DNA of 64,000 bases from Scleroderma bovista (taxonomy: Eukaryota > Basidiomycota > Agaricomycetes > Boletales > Sclerodermataceae). The stretch spans positions 35,418 through 99,417 of the forward strand of contig JAYMGJ010000397.1 of the NCBI GenBank assembly GCA_037178675.1, in the 5' to 3' direction. The notes beneath the pieces were generated by a model. The model searched no databases. It was not told where the DNA came from and saw only the letters and a program-made list of their open reading frames with translations. Each line of letters opens with the position of its first letter. Within the stretch, counting starts at the first letter, position 1. Position numbers and translations under genes: made by a program. Shown here in pieces: positions 24,675-36,250 of this stretch.

Positions 24675-26148
24675 ATGTCCTACCCAACGCGGAAGATAGG
24701 TGATGTCGATGTATCTGCAATAGGCTTTGGTGCGATGGGCATATCTGCATTTTATGGTCCGGTCGAACCAGACGAGGAGCGGTTCAAGGTAATCCTCCCC
24801 TATTGCACTCCTTCGAAGAAAGAAATCGATACCGTCATACCTCAGGTTCTTGATGCCGCTCTTCAGTATGGCTGCAACTTTTGGGACACGGCCAACATCT
24901 ATAGTGACAGCGAAGAGCTTATCGGAAAATGGTACGTTCAAGGCCTATTTCTAGTAGTCGAATTTGTGTATCGAAGCATTCGCAGGTTCAAACGCACTGG
25001 AAAGCGCGATAAAATATTCCTTGCTACCAAGTTTGGCATTGATCGCAGCAAGCCCAACGGTGTTGACGGCACCCCTGAGAATGTCAGTGCGTGCTTGAAG
25101 AGGTCACTGGAGCGTCTTGGCATAGAGACCATTGACTTGTATTACCTGCATCGGTCAGTGGCCCTCTTAGAGTCCTATTACAGCGCGAGAACATACCAGT
25201 TATTCACCTATTTGTCATAGGCCAGACCCCACCGTGCCAATTGAGGTGTGCAAATAATCTCAACCTGTCATGGTGTCCACTATCTGAATTTAACCACAGG
25301 AGACTGTTGGTGCTATGGCGGAGTTCGTGAAGTGAGTCAGGATGTGCCCCCCCTTGTATCCACAAATATATCCTTTACTTATCATCCAGGGCGAGAAAGG
25401 TAAAATACCTGGGCCTCTCTGAGTGCAGCGCAGCCACACTCCGTCGAGCATATGCTGTTCACCCAATCGCAGCTATCCAAGTCGAATACGCACCTTTCAC
25501 ACTTGGCATCGAAGAGCCGATGATCAATGTTCTGGAGACTGCACGCGAACTGGGGGTCAAAATTGTCGCGTATTCCCCTCTTGGAAGAGGACTTCTTACT
25601 GGGAAATATGTGAGCCCTCCGTTTCTTTAGAGGAGAACGAAAGCCCTCAAAGCGGGTAATATTGACAGAAATCCCCCGATGACTTTGCCGAGGATGATTT
25701 CAGGCGGACGATCCCTAAGTAATAACCTTACACTTGTCTTGCTATGTCTGTAACTGAGAGTGGAACAGGTTTTCAAAAGAAAACTTTCCCAATATCTTGA
25801 AGTTGGTCGACAAACTGAAGGAAATCGGCCTACGTCACAACGCGACCGCGGGACAGGTAACCCTTGCATGGCTTCTCGCCCAGGGTAACGACATTATCCC
25901 CATTCCGGGGACAAAGAAGATCGAGGCCAGTATTCCTCTATCTGTTTGGCTCACAAACCAATTAACATCCGAAATTACTGTAGTATATGAGAGAGAACTT
26001 GAATGCTGTCAATTTACAACTTACAATTCAAGAAGCTCAAGAGATCCGCGAATTCGTTGGGAAAGCGGATGCGGCGACTGGAGATCGGTACCCTGCCGAA
26101 CTGATGAGAATGTCGTTCGCAGATACACCGGAGTTGAAAAGGGAGTAA
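24675..26148 (+). CDS. aldo/keto reductase, intact copy
   Basis: NADPH-dependent carbonyl reductase of the AKR superfamily. Nine exons (24675-24788, 24846-24931, 24986-25153, 25221-25245, 25300-25331, 25390-25609, 25669-25718, 25769-25925, 25984-26148) join in frame to 338 aa. N-terminus [20 protein letters not shown]. Catalytic residues are visible: Asp and Tyr in [18 protein letters not shown], Lys in IFLATKFG, His in [15 protein letters not shown]. Cofactor-side motifs are [37 protein letters not shown] and [10 protein letters not shown]. The last intron (25926-25983) appears to use a GC donor (GAG|GCCAGT); the GT that exists a few bases later would break the frame. A decayed paralog lies at 31862-33290. 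The substrate is unknown. Confidence 0.9.
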
Positions 26149-26592
26149 ACATGCTTGCACTTTGGGGAACTCTCGGTCTCTGTCGACCAGTCTGGCTCAT
26201 TGCAATATTTGCTCGCTATATGAGCGTATCTACCTTCTCTCAATACGCATCTAGAAATGGCCAGGAATGAGGATCAGTGACTGTGGCATGATAAACAACG
26301 TGGTCACCGTCCACGGTGGCCTGCCTTGTCTAATATCAGTTCAGTTCATTTCTAGTAGTGGACACCAGTACGTACCAACCTACCATCGTAGAGACATAGC
26401 AAGAAGTGCCAAAAAGTACCACTGTTTGCATTGTTTGGGGTACATATCTACTCCGGACACGGTGGTCCCCTCGAAGTTCACTCGATGGAGATTGGCGGAA
26501 TGCCAGCATTAATCCTATTAGATGCATGTACGGTATCAAGTAAAAAGTGAGCAGACGAACACGGCGTGTCATACTGTCATATTTGCGTAAGG
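26149..26592. other. convergent intergenic region without a gene
   Basis: 444 bp between the 3' ends of the aldo/keto reductase and the FAD oxidase. Short frames only, no recognisable feature. Confidence 0.5.
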
Positions 26593-28597
26593 CTACAGCC
26601 GGCATGTTAGTTCCTTGTTCCACTCTTCGGAGCCTACACCCTCAGCAACTACGAAGATACGGTATGGATCATATTTGTCCTTGATGCTCTTTAGTTGAGA
26701 GTAATGAGACCCGAAAAACGTGGTTTGCCAGTCAATCTCGAACAAGGACGCCTTGTGTTAACGAAATACAGTAGTCAGCAAATGCAAAATTGAGACAATG
26801 TACCTGAACCCCACCTCATTGAAATAGGCACCATCGTTGGGTGCGACGTCGTTCAAGGCACTGATCCACGTTTTGAGTTGGGAAATCTCCTCTTCTATTT
26901 CGTTCGAGGAGGCACCTTCGTCCCACGATATCCCACACATTGCTTCTACCACGGCATTTCTCCATGCGGGATTGACACCTGTCGATTCAGGATCAATTTG
27001 GGATACCTCCCCTCCTGCGATCATACTGCAAAGAATCGTCAGTACCAATGGTGGGTATGCAAGAACGGGAGTGGACGCACTTGAAGGACCCCTGGCAGTC
27101 GGCAAGGATCTCGGCGACGTCCTCATATTGATTTGAGAGCGTGTCCCGGGAAAGAAGACGGGAGGTCATCATCATATTCCCACCGTTCTGACCAGGAGTA
27201 CTGAATATGGTTGTATACCACTCATACCACGAAGGAAGCGGGTAAATTTGTGCCGACGAGGTTACACCTTGTGACTGCAAACCGGATGCGTAGTCGGTCA
27301 AAGATTGTGTACTTGCATTTGCGGCTTCGGTAGACATGTTTGGAGCGATGGCGAAGAAAAACATGCTGGTGTTGTTCGTCATTGCATATCCACCCCAGCC
27401 GTCGTCAGTAAGATTTGTTTGGAACTGCAACATCCCCGCGATGAGTTTCTTCATGGCCGTCGTGTCTGTCAAGTTCGCCTGGAAAACGTAGAAAGCAACA
27501 GGGAGCGACTCATAAGTGCGGTACGTGACAGATGTGACGATGCCGTAGGTGCCGCCGCCACCACCGCGCAGTGCCCAAAACAGGTCAGAGTTCTGATACG
27601 TGTTGGCTGTGAGGAGTTCCCCAGTCGAGGTGACCACTGTCATTTCGATTGCATTGTCGACCCCTAAACCACAGGATCCCATAAGCATGAAAGCAATGCG
27701 GCAGTTCACAGCCATACCAAGACCATAAGTAGGCGACAAAGCACTGTGCCCACCGCCTTGAAGCCAACCACCAACTGCACCGACTGACCCGCCAAGAGAA
27801 GCCCCGCCAACCATCATACGACCGTATTGGTTCACAGCATCATAAGCCTCGTGCCATTGGACGCCAGCGCCAAGTGTTATAGCTGTGAATATTACCGAGT
27901 GAGTTTTCATGGGGATGCCAATGGCAACAGAAAGCGCTACCTTGGTACGTTTCATTTGAATGCGCTCCCTGTGGAACAAAGGTGGCTTCGTACGTGATGT
28001 TCTTCATGTTGTGCGTCCACACCACAAACGCTCCTCTGGCTGAACTGCGTCCCAGAAAATCGTGCCTGGATCATCCGAATCGAGATCACGGTGATCAGGT
28101 ACACTTAGGATGTCCACTCACCCCGTATTCTTGACAACCAGCTTTAGATTGTACTTGACTGCAAAGTTGACAGCAGCTTGGATGTCCCCTGGCGTACGGG
28201 CGTCCACACCAATAACTGGTACATTTCCTTGCTCGCAAGGGACCCCGAGAGATGTATTGAGATAACAAGCACTTGTGGTGCCGTTCTTGAATTCGAAAGT
28301 CTCGAAATTGGGGGCTTCCATCGAGCCTGGCATCGAGGAACGCCAATTACCATCCGTCCAGTTTTGGGTGACTTCTGAACAATTTCCCGATGGGTTCGCA
28401 GCAGGATAGCAAGCAGAAGCAGTGGGAAGAGGGTGGATAAGGGGTTGAGAAACTTGGGATTCAAGTTGGGCAAACGTCGCGGCACCCGGCCAGCAGGGAT
28501 CACCGTATGTACAGAGGCACCCAGTGTAATAAGGTGAGGCTCCAGCGAACCCGCCCAGAGCGAGGACAGAGAAGACGGTGGACTTGCTGTTTAACAT
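26593..28597 (-). CDS. secreted FAD-linked oxidase, berberine-bridge-enzyme-like
   Basis: Flavin-dependent oxidase of the PCMH/BBE family. Six exons on the minus strand (28122-28597, 27941-28065, 27718-27882, 27081-27663, 26815-27025, 26593-26751) join to 572 aa. Signal peptide MLNSKSTVFSVLALGGFAGA. The FAD-attachment region reads KLVVKNTGHDFLGRSSARGA, with the His of GHD/FLGRS as the likely covalent flavin site. Then VVWTHNMKNITY, AITLGAGVQWHEAYDAV, GGASLGGSVGAVGGWLQGGG, SDLFWALRGGGGGTYGIVTS of the FAD-binding domain. The C-terminal BBE segment KSIKDKYDPYRIFVVAEGVG is followed by SEEWNKELTCRL-stop. Several N-glycosylation sequons fit a secreted enzyme. It lies in a run of oxidoreductase genes, divergent from the damaged short-chain dehydrogenase. 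Substrate unknown. Confidence 0.93.
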
Positions 28598-29129
28598 AGC
28601 GACAGGATTCAGCCCATACTTGGGGGCGTATTATATAGATCCCAGCTTCCAGGAAGGCAGTCCTTGGGTGCCATTGAAGATTGTCTGGTCAATTAGACTG
28701 GCGCCGAATTTGAGAAAGACTGCGCAAGGCAGTGATGGGATGGACCATGGATGCAGAGATATTGAATTGATTGACATCTGACATAAAGTACAGCAGTACT
28801 TCTGACCATGAGGGCATCTGTGAATCGGTAGTTGAAGAAGACACATCGTCGAATGCCATGAGCTGGGTGAAAGGGGCGAATACGGCATCAGGCGAAATGG
28901 CAGCTCAAAGTTTTTGTGGCACGCGAGCCCTTTCATTAGAGTGAGCCAGCCGCCCCACACGATTCCACGAGCCACACGAATGGCAGACTTGGCGGGCTGC
29001 GGAACGTGTCAAGCGGCTATGCACGACATCAAGAGACAAGAGGCGGAAGGCAACTTACGTTGCAGTAATACGTGACTACTGCAAGTTCGGACTGTTTGAT
29101 AGTAACCTCCTCGGATCCCGCTTCAAAAT
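28598..29129. other. FAD oxidase upstream region
   Basis: No gene. This presumably holds the promoter of the minus-strand FAD oxidase; only shadow frames are present. Confidence 0.45.
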
Positions 29130-29830
29130 GTACTGTTCTGTGCCACTCGTCGGATACCCTCAGCGGTATGGCAAGGGAGGATCCACACTGGCTAGTACCA
29201 GTGTGGTGCTGCACGGGGACGAGAAAAGTGCCGGCGCGCTCCCGAAAGGGACGTTCTCGCCCGGCTGGCCTGTGGGAACAGCCTCGAGTGCTGTTGGCTT
29301 CGCTGACAACGAAGCCTTCTTGTCCCCACCCGCCTTCACCCAGTTTTTCAGACCATCCTTGCGTCGGGTCGCTGCCAGCGCACACGCTTCGGCCTACTCC
29401 CCTCGTATGTGGTAGATGGTAGTTCACCTAAACAGCCCCGGAAGGGCGGCGGTCGGGGTAGCGGTTTAAGCCCCCTGACGAGAGCTTTCGCAGGCTCGAA
29501 ACCGCACGCCCAAACCCGCCCCTTTACCTGTCCCTGTGTGTACTGTACGCGGCCCCGATCTTAGGAGAGGGGCGTCCGACGGACACGACAAACATATTTG
29601 ATCGCCCGGGATACCTCTCTTCGCACACAGACTATACACTACCCCCCTTCGGGGGGTAGTCTGGGCAACTTTCGCACTGCGAGCGCGGCATCAACCAACG
29701 GTCTTCGGGTTCTTTACTTTACCGCTTTCACAGACGTCTCTTCCCGTCGAACAACGGTCCGAGCTTGTTTCTTTCCACAAGTCCGTGTGAGACAGGTGCG
29801 AAGCATGGCCATGCTTAGCTGACGTTCGGC
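29130..29830. repeat. GC-rich palindrome-dense segment, possible solo LTR or non-autonomous element
   Basis: A block of visibly higher GC than its flanks, packed with small perfect inverted repeats: 29183-29191 with 29198-29206; 29296-29302 with 29310-29316; 29461-29467 with 29499-29505; the strong hairpin ACTACCCCCC-TTC-GGGGGGTAGT at 29638-29660; and the palindrome AAGCATGGCCATGCTT at 29801-29816. No conserved protein is encoded. It sits between the divergent FAD oxidase and short-chain dehydrogenase. I could not define termini or a target-site duplication, so its class (solo LTR, MITE, other) is open. Confidence 0.45.
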
Positions 29831-29883
29831 CGTCCTGCTCCAGGCTGCTCCTTGTATACTAGACATCTACCTGGCACCCTCTA

Positions 29884-31055
29884 ATGGCGTCCGAAATCCG
29901 TCAGTAAGTTGAGGGGGCATCTAGCATAGACGAATTAACGGGTCTACCGTACCCATGACCGCTCATTCAGGAGGGCAAAGGCACAATCTGCATCACCCAT
30001 CGGTCCTCTGGGCATTCAAGCAGCCTTAGAAGCAAAGGCCAATCCCACAATCCAGCCACGGCCAAAGATCTTTGACGAATTTGCACTGATGGATCGTGTC
30101 GCACTGGTTTCAGGCGGTAACCGGGGCCTTGGACTGGAAATGGCGATTGCACTATGTGAGGCAGGGGCTCGAGCGGTATACTGCTTTGATTTACCGGAGG
30201 AACCTTCGGAAGAGTTCATCGCAACTCGGGAGTATGTGAGCAGGCTGGGGTACTTTTCAGCCGACGTGCGTGACCAAGAGTTGCTGTGGAAGAACGCAGA
30301 GGAGATAGGAAACAAGGAACAAAGGATGGATATTTGCATCGCGGCTGCTGGCATTCTCAAGGTCCACACAGATTGTTTGGAGTGTCCAGGGGATCAATTC
30401 CGTGAGGTGCATGGGAGGAGTACTGACTTGATCCACCAACTTGTATCGTTGACGAACGTTCTAGGTCATGGACGTGAATACGACTGGAGTTCTGTTCACG
30501 GCCAGGCTACTGGCCAGCAGATGGCACGTTTTGGAAATGGAGGCAATATTATACTGATCGCATCGATGTCCGGAAGCATTACGAACAAGGTAAGATGGCA
30601 CCAGTCTCGCTTGAAACGTGCAAATGGTTGACTCGAGTACCGCAGGACCATGCATGGGTTTCATACAACTCGTCCAAGTCTGCTGTGTTGCAAATGGCTC
30701 GCAGCCTGGCATGCGAGCTGGGGATGTCAACAGTCTGTCGCCTGGATATATATATATATATAATGGGTGGAGCGCGTTGTTGCAGTTGTCATTCCTGATT
30801 GGCCTTGGCGGGATAGGATGACCGCGGCGTATTTGGATAAGCAGCCGCATTTGTTAGACAAGTGGTCAAGCATGAACCCACTTGGTCGCCTTGGAAGGCC
30901 TGACGAACTTCGTGGCGTTGTAACATGGCTGGCATCTGACGCATCAACCTTCTGCACTGGAAGCGAGTGAGTGTCGCTACAGTGTGCTACATACATTTAT
31001 GTGCTGACATCGAGTTTGCAGTATCATCGTAAGCGGCGGCCACCACTCGTGGTAG
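29884..31055 (+). pseudogene. short-chain dehydrogenase/reductase, frameshifted
   Basis: Classical SDR similar to fungal sorbitol/mannitol-type dehydrogenases. Exon 1 MASEIRQ (29884-) joins, after an intron ending near 29970, to PIGPLGIQAALEAKA, then the Rossmann motif VALVSGGNRGLGLEMAIALC, DICIAAAGIL, VMDVNTTGVLFTA, GGNIILIASMSGSITN, HAWVSYNSSKSAVLQMARSL (catalytic Tyr and Lys), VNSLSPGYI, MTAAYLDKQP and, at the end, IIVSGGHHSW-stop at 31053-31055. Two lesions are visible. Near 30500 the frame shifts by one base between VLFTA and ATGQQMARFG. Near 30720 a short deletion lies between ACELG and VNSLSPG. A TA dinucleotide run (about 30748-30764) sits right after SPGY. The rest is well kept, so decay is recent, or the shifts are assembly errors. 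Confidence 0.75.
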
Positions 31056-31861
31056 ATAATAAACGAGATTTCTCTAGGGAATACATCCGTGATTGTAACG
31101 TTGGTTCAAGACCGGAGTTGCGTTGACGTCTGCTACAATCTTCTCTGCGCGTCATCTGGAATGCTATTTCCGTTGCTTCTGCTAGCTCGACGTCCATTTC
31201 TGTTTTGAAATTTGAGTCCTGGAAATGCAACCGAATCCGAAATGTGCGCGACGGTGAGTGCTAACTACACCGGGTTTTTACCGTAACAGGCTCTATCTTT
31301 GTCGTGTCCCTCGGCCAGAGTCAACATAGCCTGTCAGCATATAGCAAGACGAAATTCGAAAGCCTATATAAAATTCTTCCGGGGTGGCTGCACTCATTTG
31401 CTTTTATTTTTTGCCGATACTGAACTTGGGACGAGCTGGAATGTGAGTATATAGAAGAAGCTAGCTCAGACTTCCTCACATTAGCTTTTACGTAATTATA
31501 CCCCTGAAGACTTCAATAGCTAGGACCTGGCCACATCACCTCCTGTAAGTCCAGAACTTCCTACTGTAATCTATAGGGTACATATTGGAACTTAGGACTC
31601 CTGAACCATTTACCTTCACGGTGAATACCAAGTAGATACGTAGTTGATAGTCGGACTCAAACGGCCAACCTGTGAATTTTGGTAATGCTGTATGACCTTT
31701 TCATACTTCGCCTTAGTCATTCACAGGGACTGGATCTTGATTCGAACGGGGAACTTGTGCACAAGAAACATGGATAAAGCACTGAAAAACCTCCAGATTT
31801 TCGTAGCCTTCTCTCGGTCTCATATATTCAACCAGTCACTACATTATCTTAAAACTTCGTG
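31056..31861. other. intergenic region carrying the duplicated aldo/keto reductase promoter
   Basis: No gene. The last ~105 bp (about 31755-31861) resemble 24560-24674 in order and sequence (GCACTGAAAAACC, TTCTCTCGGTCTCATAT and similar), marking the left edge of the duplicated unit. Confidence 0.55.
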
Positions 31862-33290
31862 ATGTCTTACCCAACACGAAAGATAGGTGATGATGATGTA
31901 TCTGCTATTGGCTTTGGTGCGATGGGCATATCTGTGTATTACGGCCCGGTCGCACCAGACGAGGAGCGATTTAAGGTGGACCTATGTAGCCTTCCCCCTT
32001 CTCGAAAGAGAGAAATTGATTTCATCGTTTCTCAGGTTCTCGACGCTGCGCTTCAGCATGGCTGCAACTTCTTGGACACGGCCAACGTTTATGGAGATAG
32101 CGAAGAGCTTATAGGGAATGGTACGTTCGCGACCTATCCCCAGCATTTTAATTGGTGCATCCAATTGTATTCCAGGTTCAAGCGCACTGGAAAGCGCGAT
32201 AAAATCTTCCTTGCTACTAAGTTTGGTGCCGATCACACTAAGCCCCTTGGCATCGATGTCAGCCCTGAGGGTGCCAGAGCTTGCTTCAAGAAGTCACTTG
32301 AACGACTTGGCATAGAGACTATCGACTTGTATTACTTGCATCGGTTAGTGATCTTGCAGTGTCATTACAGCGCTGTAACTCACGTGTACGGGTGGTATAG
32401 GCCAGACACCACCGTGCCGATCGAGGTGTGGAAATAATCTCTGATCACGGTATCCATTGCTTGAACTTAACCCCAGGAATCTATTGGAGCTATGGCCGAG
32501 TTTGTCAAGTAGGTTGGGATATGCCTCCGCTGTCCACTTTTTTCAGGGCGGGAAAAGTGAGGTACCTCGGCATCTGCGAGTGCAGCGCAACCACACTCCG
32601 CCGGGCGCACGCCGTGCACCCAATTACAGCAGTCCAAGTCGAATACTCACCTTTTACGCTTGACATCAAAGAGCCGAAGATTAATCTCCTGAAGACTGCA
32701 CGCGAACTGGGGATCAAAATTATTGCGTATTCCCCTCTTGGAAGAGGACTTCTGACTGGGCAATATGTGAGCCTTCTGTTTCGCTAGAGGAGAACGAAAG
32801 CGCTCAACGCAGGTGATATTGACAGAAATCCCCGACGACTTTGCCGAGGATGATTTCAGGCGGTCGATCCCTAACCAATAACCTCACATTCGTCTTGCTA
32901 TGTCTGAAGCCAAGGGTGAAACAGGTTTTATAAGGAGAACTCTCCCAATATATTGAAGGTGGTCGAAAGGAGATCGGCCTACGTCACAACGCGACTGCGG
33001 GACAGGTGACCCTTGCATGGCTTCTCGCCCAGGGTAACGACATTATCCCCATTCCGGGGACAAAGAAGGTCAAGGCCAGTATTCCACCATCTGTTTGGCT
33101 CACAAACCAATTACCATCCGAAATTACTGTAGTATATGAGAGAGAACCTGAATGCTGTCAATTTACGACTTACGACTCAAGAAGTTCAAGAGATCCGCGA
33201 ATTCGTTGGGAAAGCAAATGTGGCGACTGGAGATCGGTACCTGCCGAAATGGTGAGAATGTCGTTCGCAGACACGCCGGAGTTGAAATAG
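31862..33290 (+). pseudogene. aldo/keto reductase, decayed paralog
   Basis: Second copy of the gene at 24675-26148, with the same exon order and the same start [10 protein letters not shown]. Most motifs persist: [66 protein letters not shown] and IPIPGTKK. At least three indels break the frame relative to copy 1. One base is lost at the end of exon 2 (about 32117; GGGAATG versus GGAAAATG). Seven bases are lost near 32963 (GTCGAAAGGAG versus GTCGACAAACTGAAGG). One C is lost near 33242, giving an early stop. The shared GC-type donor (AAG|GCCAGT) in the last intron also occurs here. Very probably nonfunctional. Confidence 0.85.
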
Positions 33291-33471
33291 TTATACTGCA
33301 CCTTGGATTGTGTGGCTCTACACAATTGTACTGTCCGGGGAATTGGCTACTGTGCAACAAAGTTTAGTCTGTATGCTTAGTCCCCGCTCAATCAAAGGCT
33401 CCGAGAGGACACCAGTTGAAGCACAATGTGAAGTCTCGAAGATTATAACCTGTAGTGCCACTGAAGTTCTT

Positions 33472-35272
33472 CTAGTAATATGTGAGATATATTCCACAAG
33501 CTGCAATCAGAGCGACACCCGAAACGCACAAACAAAGCGTCCAGTCTAACCATATCCACATCCTAAATATCGCCTCCACTGCCCCAATATTATATGCTAA
33601 TGAAGGATCGGACGATGTTATCTTGATCTGTGACTCGGCGATTCTCCTCATCTGGACGGTGTACCAAGATATGCCAACGGATGCACCTATCAATCTAACC
33701 TTCGGAAACCAAAATGGTGGCCTTAAATCATCGTCAGGTTCACGAGCGAACGGTTCCGTATCGAACACCGTGTCCACTCTTTTGCCTCTCTTCTGCAAGA
33801 TGGCAGGCAGGTCTGGACGTAAAATAGATCCACGACCTATGCCAAGAAGGTCCGCATGGTCGTTATTGAGTGCGGTTTGGAGATGTGCAGGGGAACGGAG
33901 GCCACCCGTAAGGAGGATAAGGGGTACCGGGGATCCATTGCGCGATGGTTGTAGGCGTTTGACATGTTCCTTGGCAATCGTGGAAAAGTGGGCGAAAAAG
34001 GCCTGACGAGGTGTCGTTTTCCTCGAAGACATAAAATCTGAAAGTATACTGAGATTACATACGTGCATGCGTACTTGAAGCTCTCACCTGGTGATTCATA
34101 ATCTCCCCCACTAATCTCTATGAAATCGACAGTCCCCCAATCGGCAATGCTGCAAACATAATCTAACACACGTTTCATCTCCGTTTGGAAACGTGCATCA
34201 GAGGGAGATTCCTTAGCTTTAACGTTGTCAGCTGAGTTAATCTTAATGCCTAGCACGAAATCGGGAGGCGTTAAGCCACGGATGGCGTCGACAATTTCAC
34301 GCAGCATGCGGAGCGCATTCACATGGGGGGTGATGGAGTATCCATCCCGACGGAAGTTTATCTGTAAAAGTGCGTCAATGCATGCCGAGACCGATAATGC
34401 GGTATATACTTTGGGATCCAGGAACTGAGAAAGGAGATCTGACGTGGTGTCCCAGTCTGTGATTGAGCTAACGATGATATGGGCGATGGGAATGATACTG
34501 ACAACCATGTGCGCAGTGTAGTTGAACACCATCAAAGCCAGATTTTAGAGCCACCAGTGCGGCAGTGACGAATGAGAGTTGCACGTTTGCAATATCGTCT
34601 AGAGTCATCTCGCGAGGTACCTGAAAGAGGATCCGGAACACAGGGTCGGAAGAGTTTCGCCCCTCCCTCAAGTCCTCTTCCTCTGGAAGTTGCGTTGATG
34701 AGCTAGTGGTGGAACTGGGCTTCGCTGCCAGTGTGCGCGACCCAACCGCAACTGGGCTTGGGGCTACAGGAGGAATAAATGGCGGGCGTCCACCGATCAG
34801 AACAGGAGATTGGCGGCCAACATGCGAAAGTTGCATTATAGCCAATGAACGGATTTTCCCATTCTTACGAATAGAATTTTGACCGCCTAAGCCATCTTCG
34901 GTGGCTTCGGCATCATTATGAATGGCCTGGGCTAATTTTTTGAATGGTTTCAATGTCTCCGCGGTCAACTCCGTAGGTATCACAATATCACGCCCCAACG
35001 TCAGATGTCGCCTGTCGACCTGAACATTTCCCGTAATGATCATTCCCCAGCCATGCTTTGCCCACTCGCTATAGAGTCTCAAGTGGTAAGGATTGGGTGG
35101 CCCACCGAGGAAGGTAGCCAAGTGCTCATACAAAGCAACCTTGAGATGCGATTGCATTTTAATCAAGTTGGTAGTGAAACAGACAGTATATAATGGTGCT
35201 TACTTTGACAAGCCGGTTAGAGATAGTGCGCCCGCACGGCAATGGTACTGGAGAGAAGATATCCGTCGTCAT
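33472..35272 (-). CDS. NADH:flavin oxidoreductase, Old Yellow Enzyme type, with C-terminal membrane anchor
   Basis: FMN-dependent ene-reductase-like TIM barrel. Exon 1 (35204-35272) MTTDIFSPVPLPCGRTISNR-LVK joins exon 2 (right edge 35139) VALYEHLATFLGGPPNPYH. Then YSEWAKHGWGMIITGNVQVD, RSLAIMQLSHVGRQSP, SGFDGVQLHCAH followed across an intron by DLLSQFLDPK, NFRRDGYSITPHVNALRML, DFVLGIKINSAD, VDFIEISGGDYESPG, VPLILLTGGLRSPAHLQTAL and DLLGIGRGSILRPDLPAIL. The His pair of HCAH is the usual substrate-binding site. Beyond the barrel, about 70 residues end in a hydrophobic helix (LDWTLCLCVSGVALIAACGI), as in several basidiomycete members, suggesting membrane attachment. A Ser/Thr-rich insert (SSTTSSSTQLPEEED) interrupts the barrel. 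Confidence 0.88.
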
Positions 35273-36250
35273 TTCAGTGCTTGAGGTATCGTAAATTTGG
35301 ATTAGTATGGTTTCAACAGTCAACTCACAGGACTACCATGCAGCATACTACCTCGAGTCACCATGACATTGTTGAACGGCTTTTTGTCTGAAGCAAGCAA
35401 CTTACATAAGCTAGTATGAATACCAAATTTGTTCCAAAAGACCGCTGTCTACTTCATTGACACTAACGATCAGCCGCACATGGCGTAAGTGTCGGTGTCG
35501 TATGGGCACCATTACCTCCTTTCACTATTTCCGATACTGATTCATTCATGCATGGGGCCATACTAGTGCTATTGCTTACTACCACTCTACTTGCCAATGG
35601 CGCGATGGTGCAGAAAGAGAGCCTACAGGATCCGAGGAAGGCGAAAGCAAAACAGATGGACCTCACTTTCTATTTCTCACGCTTGTCCAGAAAAGGGAAC
35701 GCTTTCCAAACGGCGTTCTCACGAAATAATGTTGAACCTCCCAGATTGCTACATAGTTGCAAGCAAGGGAATTCCCATCAACCATTTGGCAGTTAACTAC
35801 CATCAAAAGCATCACCTGTCGCCAACTTGTCGTGGTTGTGGGTGTAATTACTAATTTTACACACTGTGCATTGACTGCACAGACCCTCATAATCACGGCA
35901 TCCGAACTAGCCGAAAGAAACTGAGTCAAATTTGAAGTTTAAAGGCTAGATCTCATTCAGACTGCATCAGTGACCATTTGTGAGCAACCGCGCTGCAGAA
36001 TTGAAGTCTCTGCAGGGGGATCGAAACGTGACGGTATGAGTACTCGCTCAGATGATTTCCCAGCTCCATACACACGAGTAACCCCGCTTGCTCACTAGGC
36101 CATCATGTCGATATTTTTACCCTCGTGGTCCTCGTTTCATCACTACGTATATACGTAAGTTTGATTTCCACTCTGCACAGAATTCCCTTATACTGGTTGT
36201 AATTCTGGGGTCACAAAATCGTCCTTTCTGAATACGCACCGTGATCCACC
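35273..36250. other. intergenic region with a GH47 relic
   Basis: Apart from the relic at 35548-35640, no coding sequence is supported. It contains the upstream region of the first GH47 gene. Confidence 0.5.
35548..35640 (+). pseudogene. 5'-end relic of a GH47 alpha-mannosidase gene
   Basis: The frame starting MHGAILVLLLTTTLLANGAM then VQKESLQ aligns with the N-termini of the two complete GH47 genes ([29 protein letters not shown] and MFGRVLVILLTAAALSHGGK-VQKDNLQLP). Similarity stops after about 30 codons and nothing further of the enzyme follows. It looks like a third, truncated copy 0.7 kb upstream of the first intact gene. It could alternatively be a tiny secreted peptide built from a captured signal sequence. 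Confidence 0.55.

Noticed and set aside
29139..29427. Overlapping 95- to 132-codon frames on both strands
   Set aside because: High-GC sequence gives long chance frames; composition and palindromes do not look like coding sequence.
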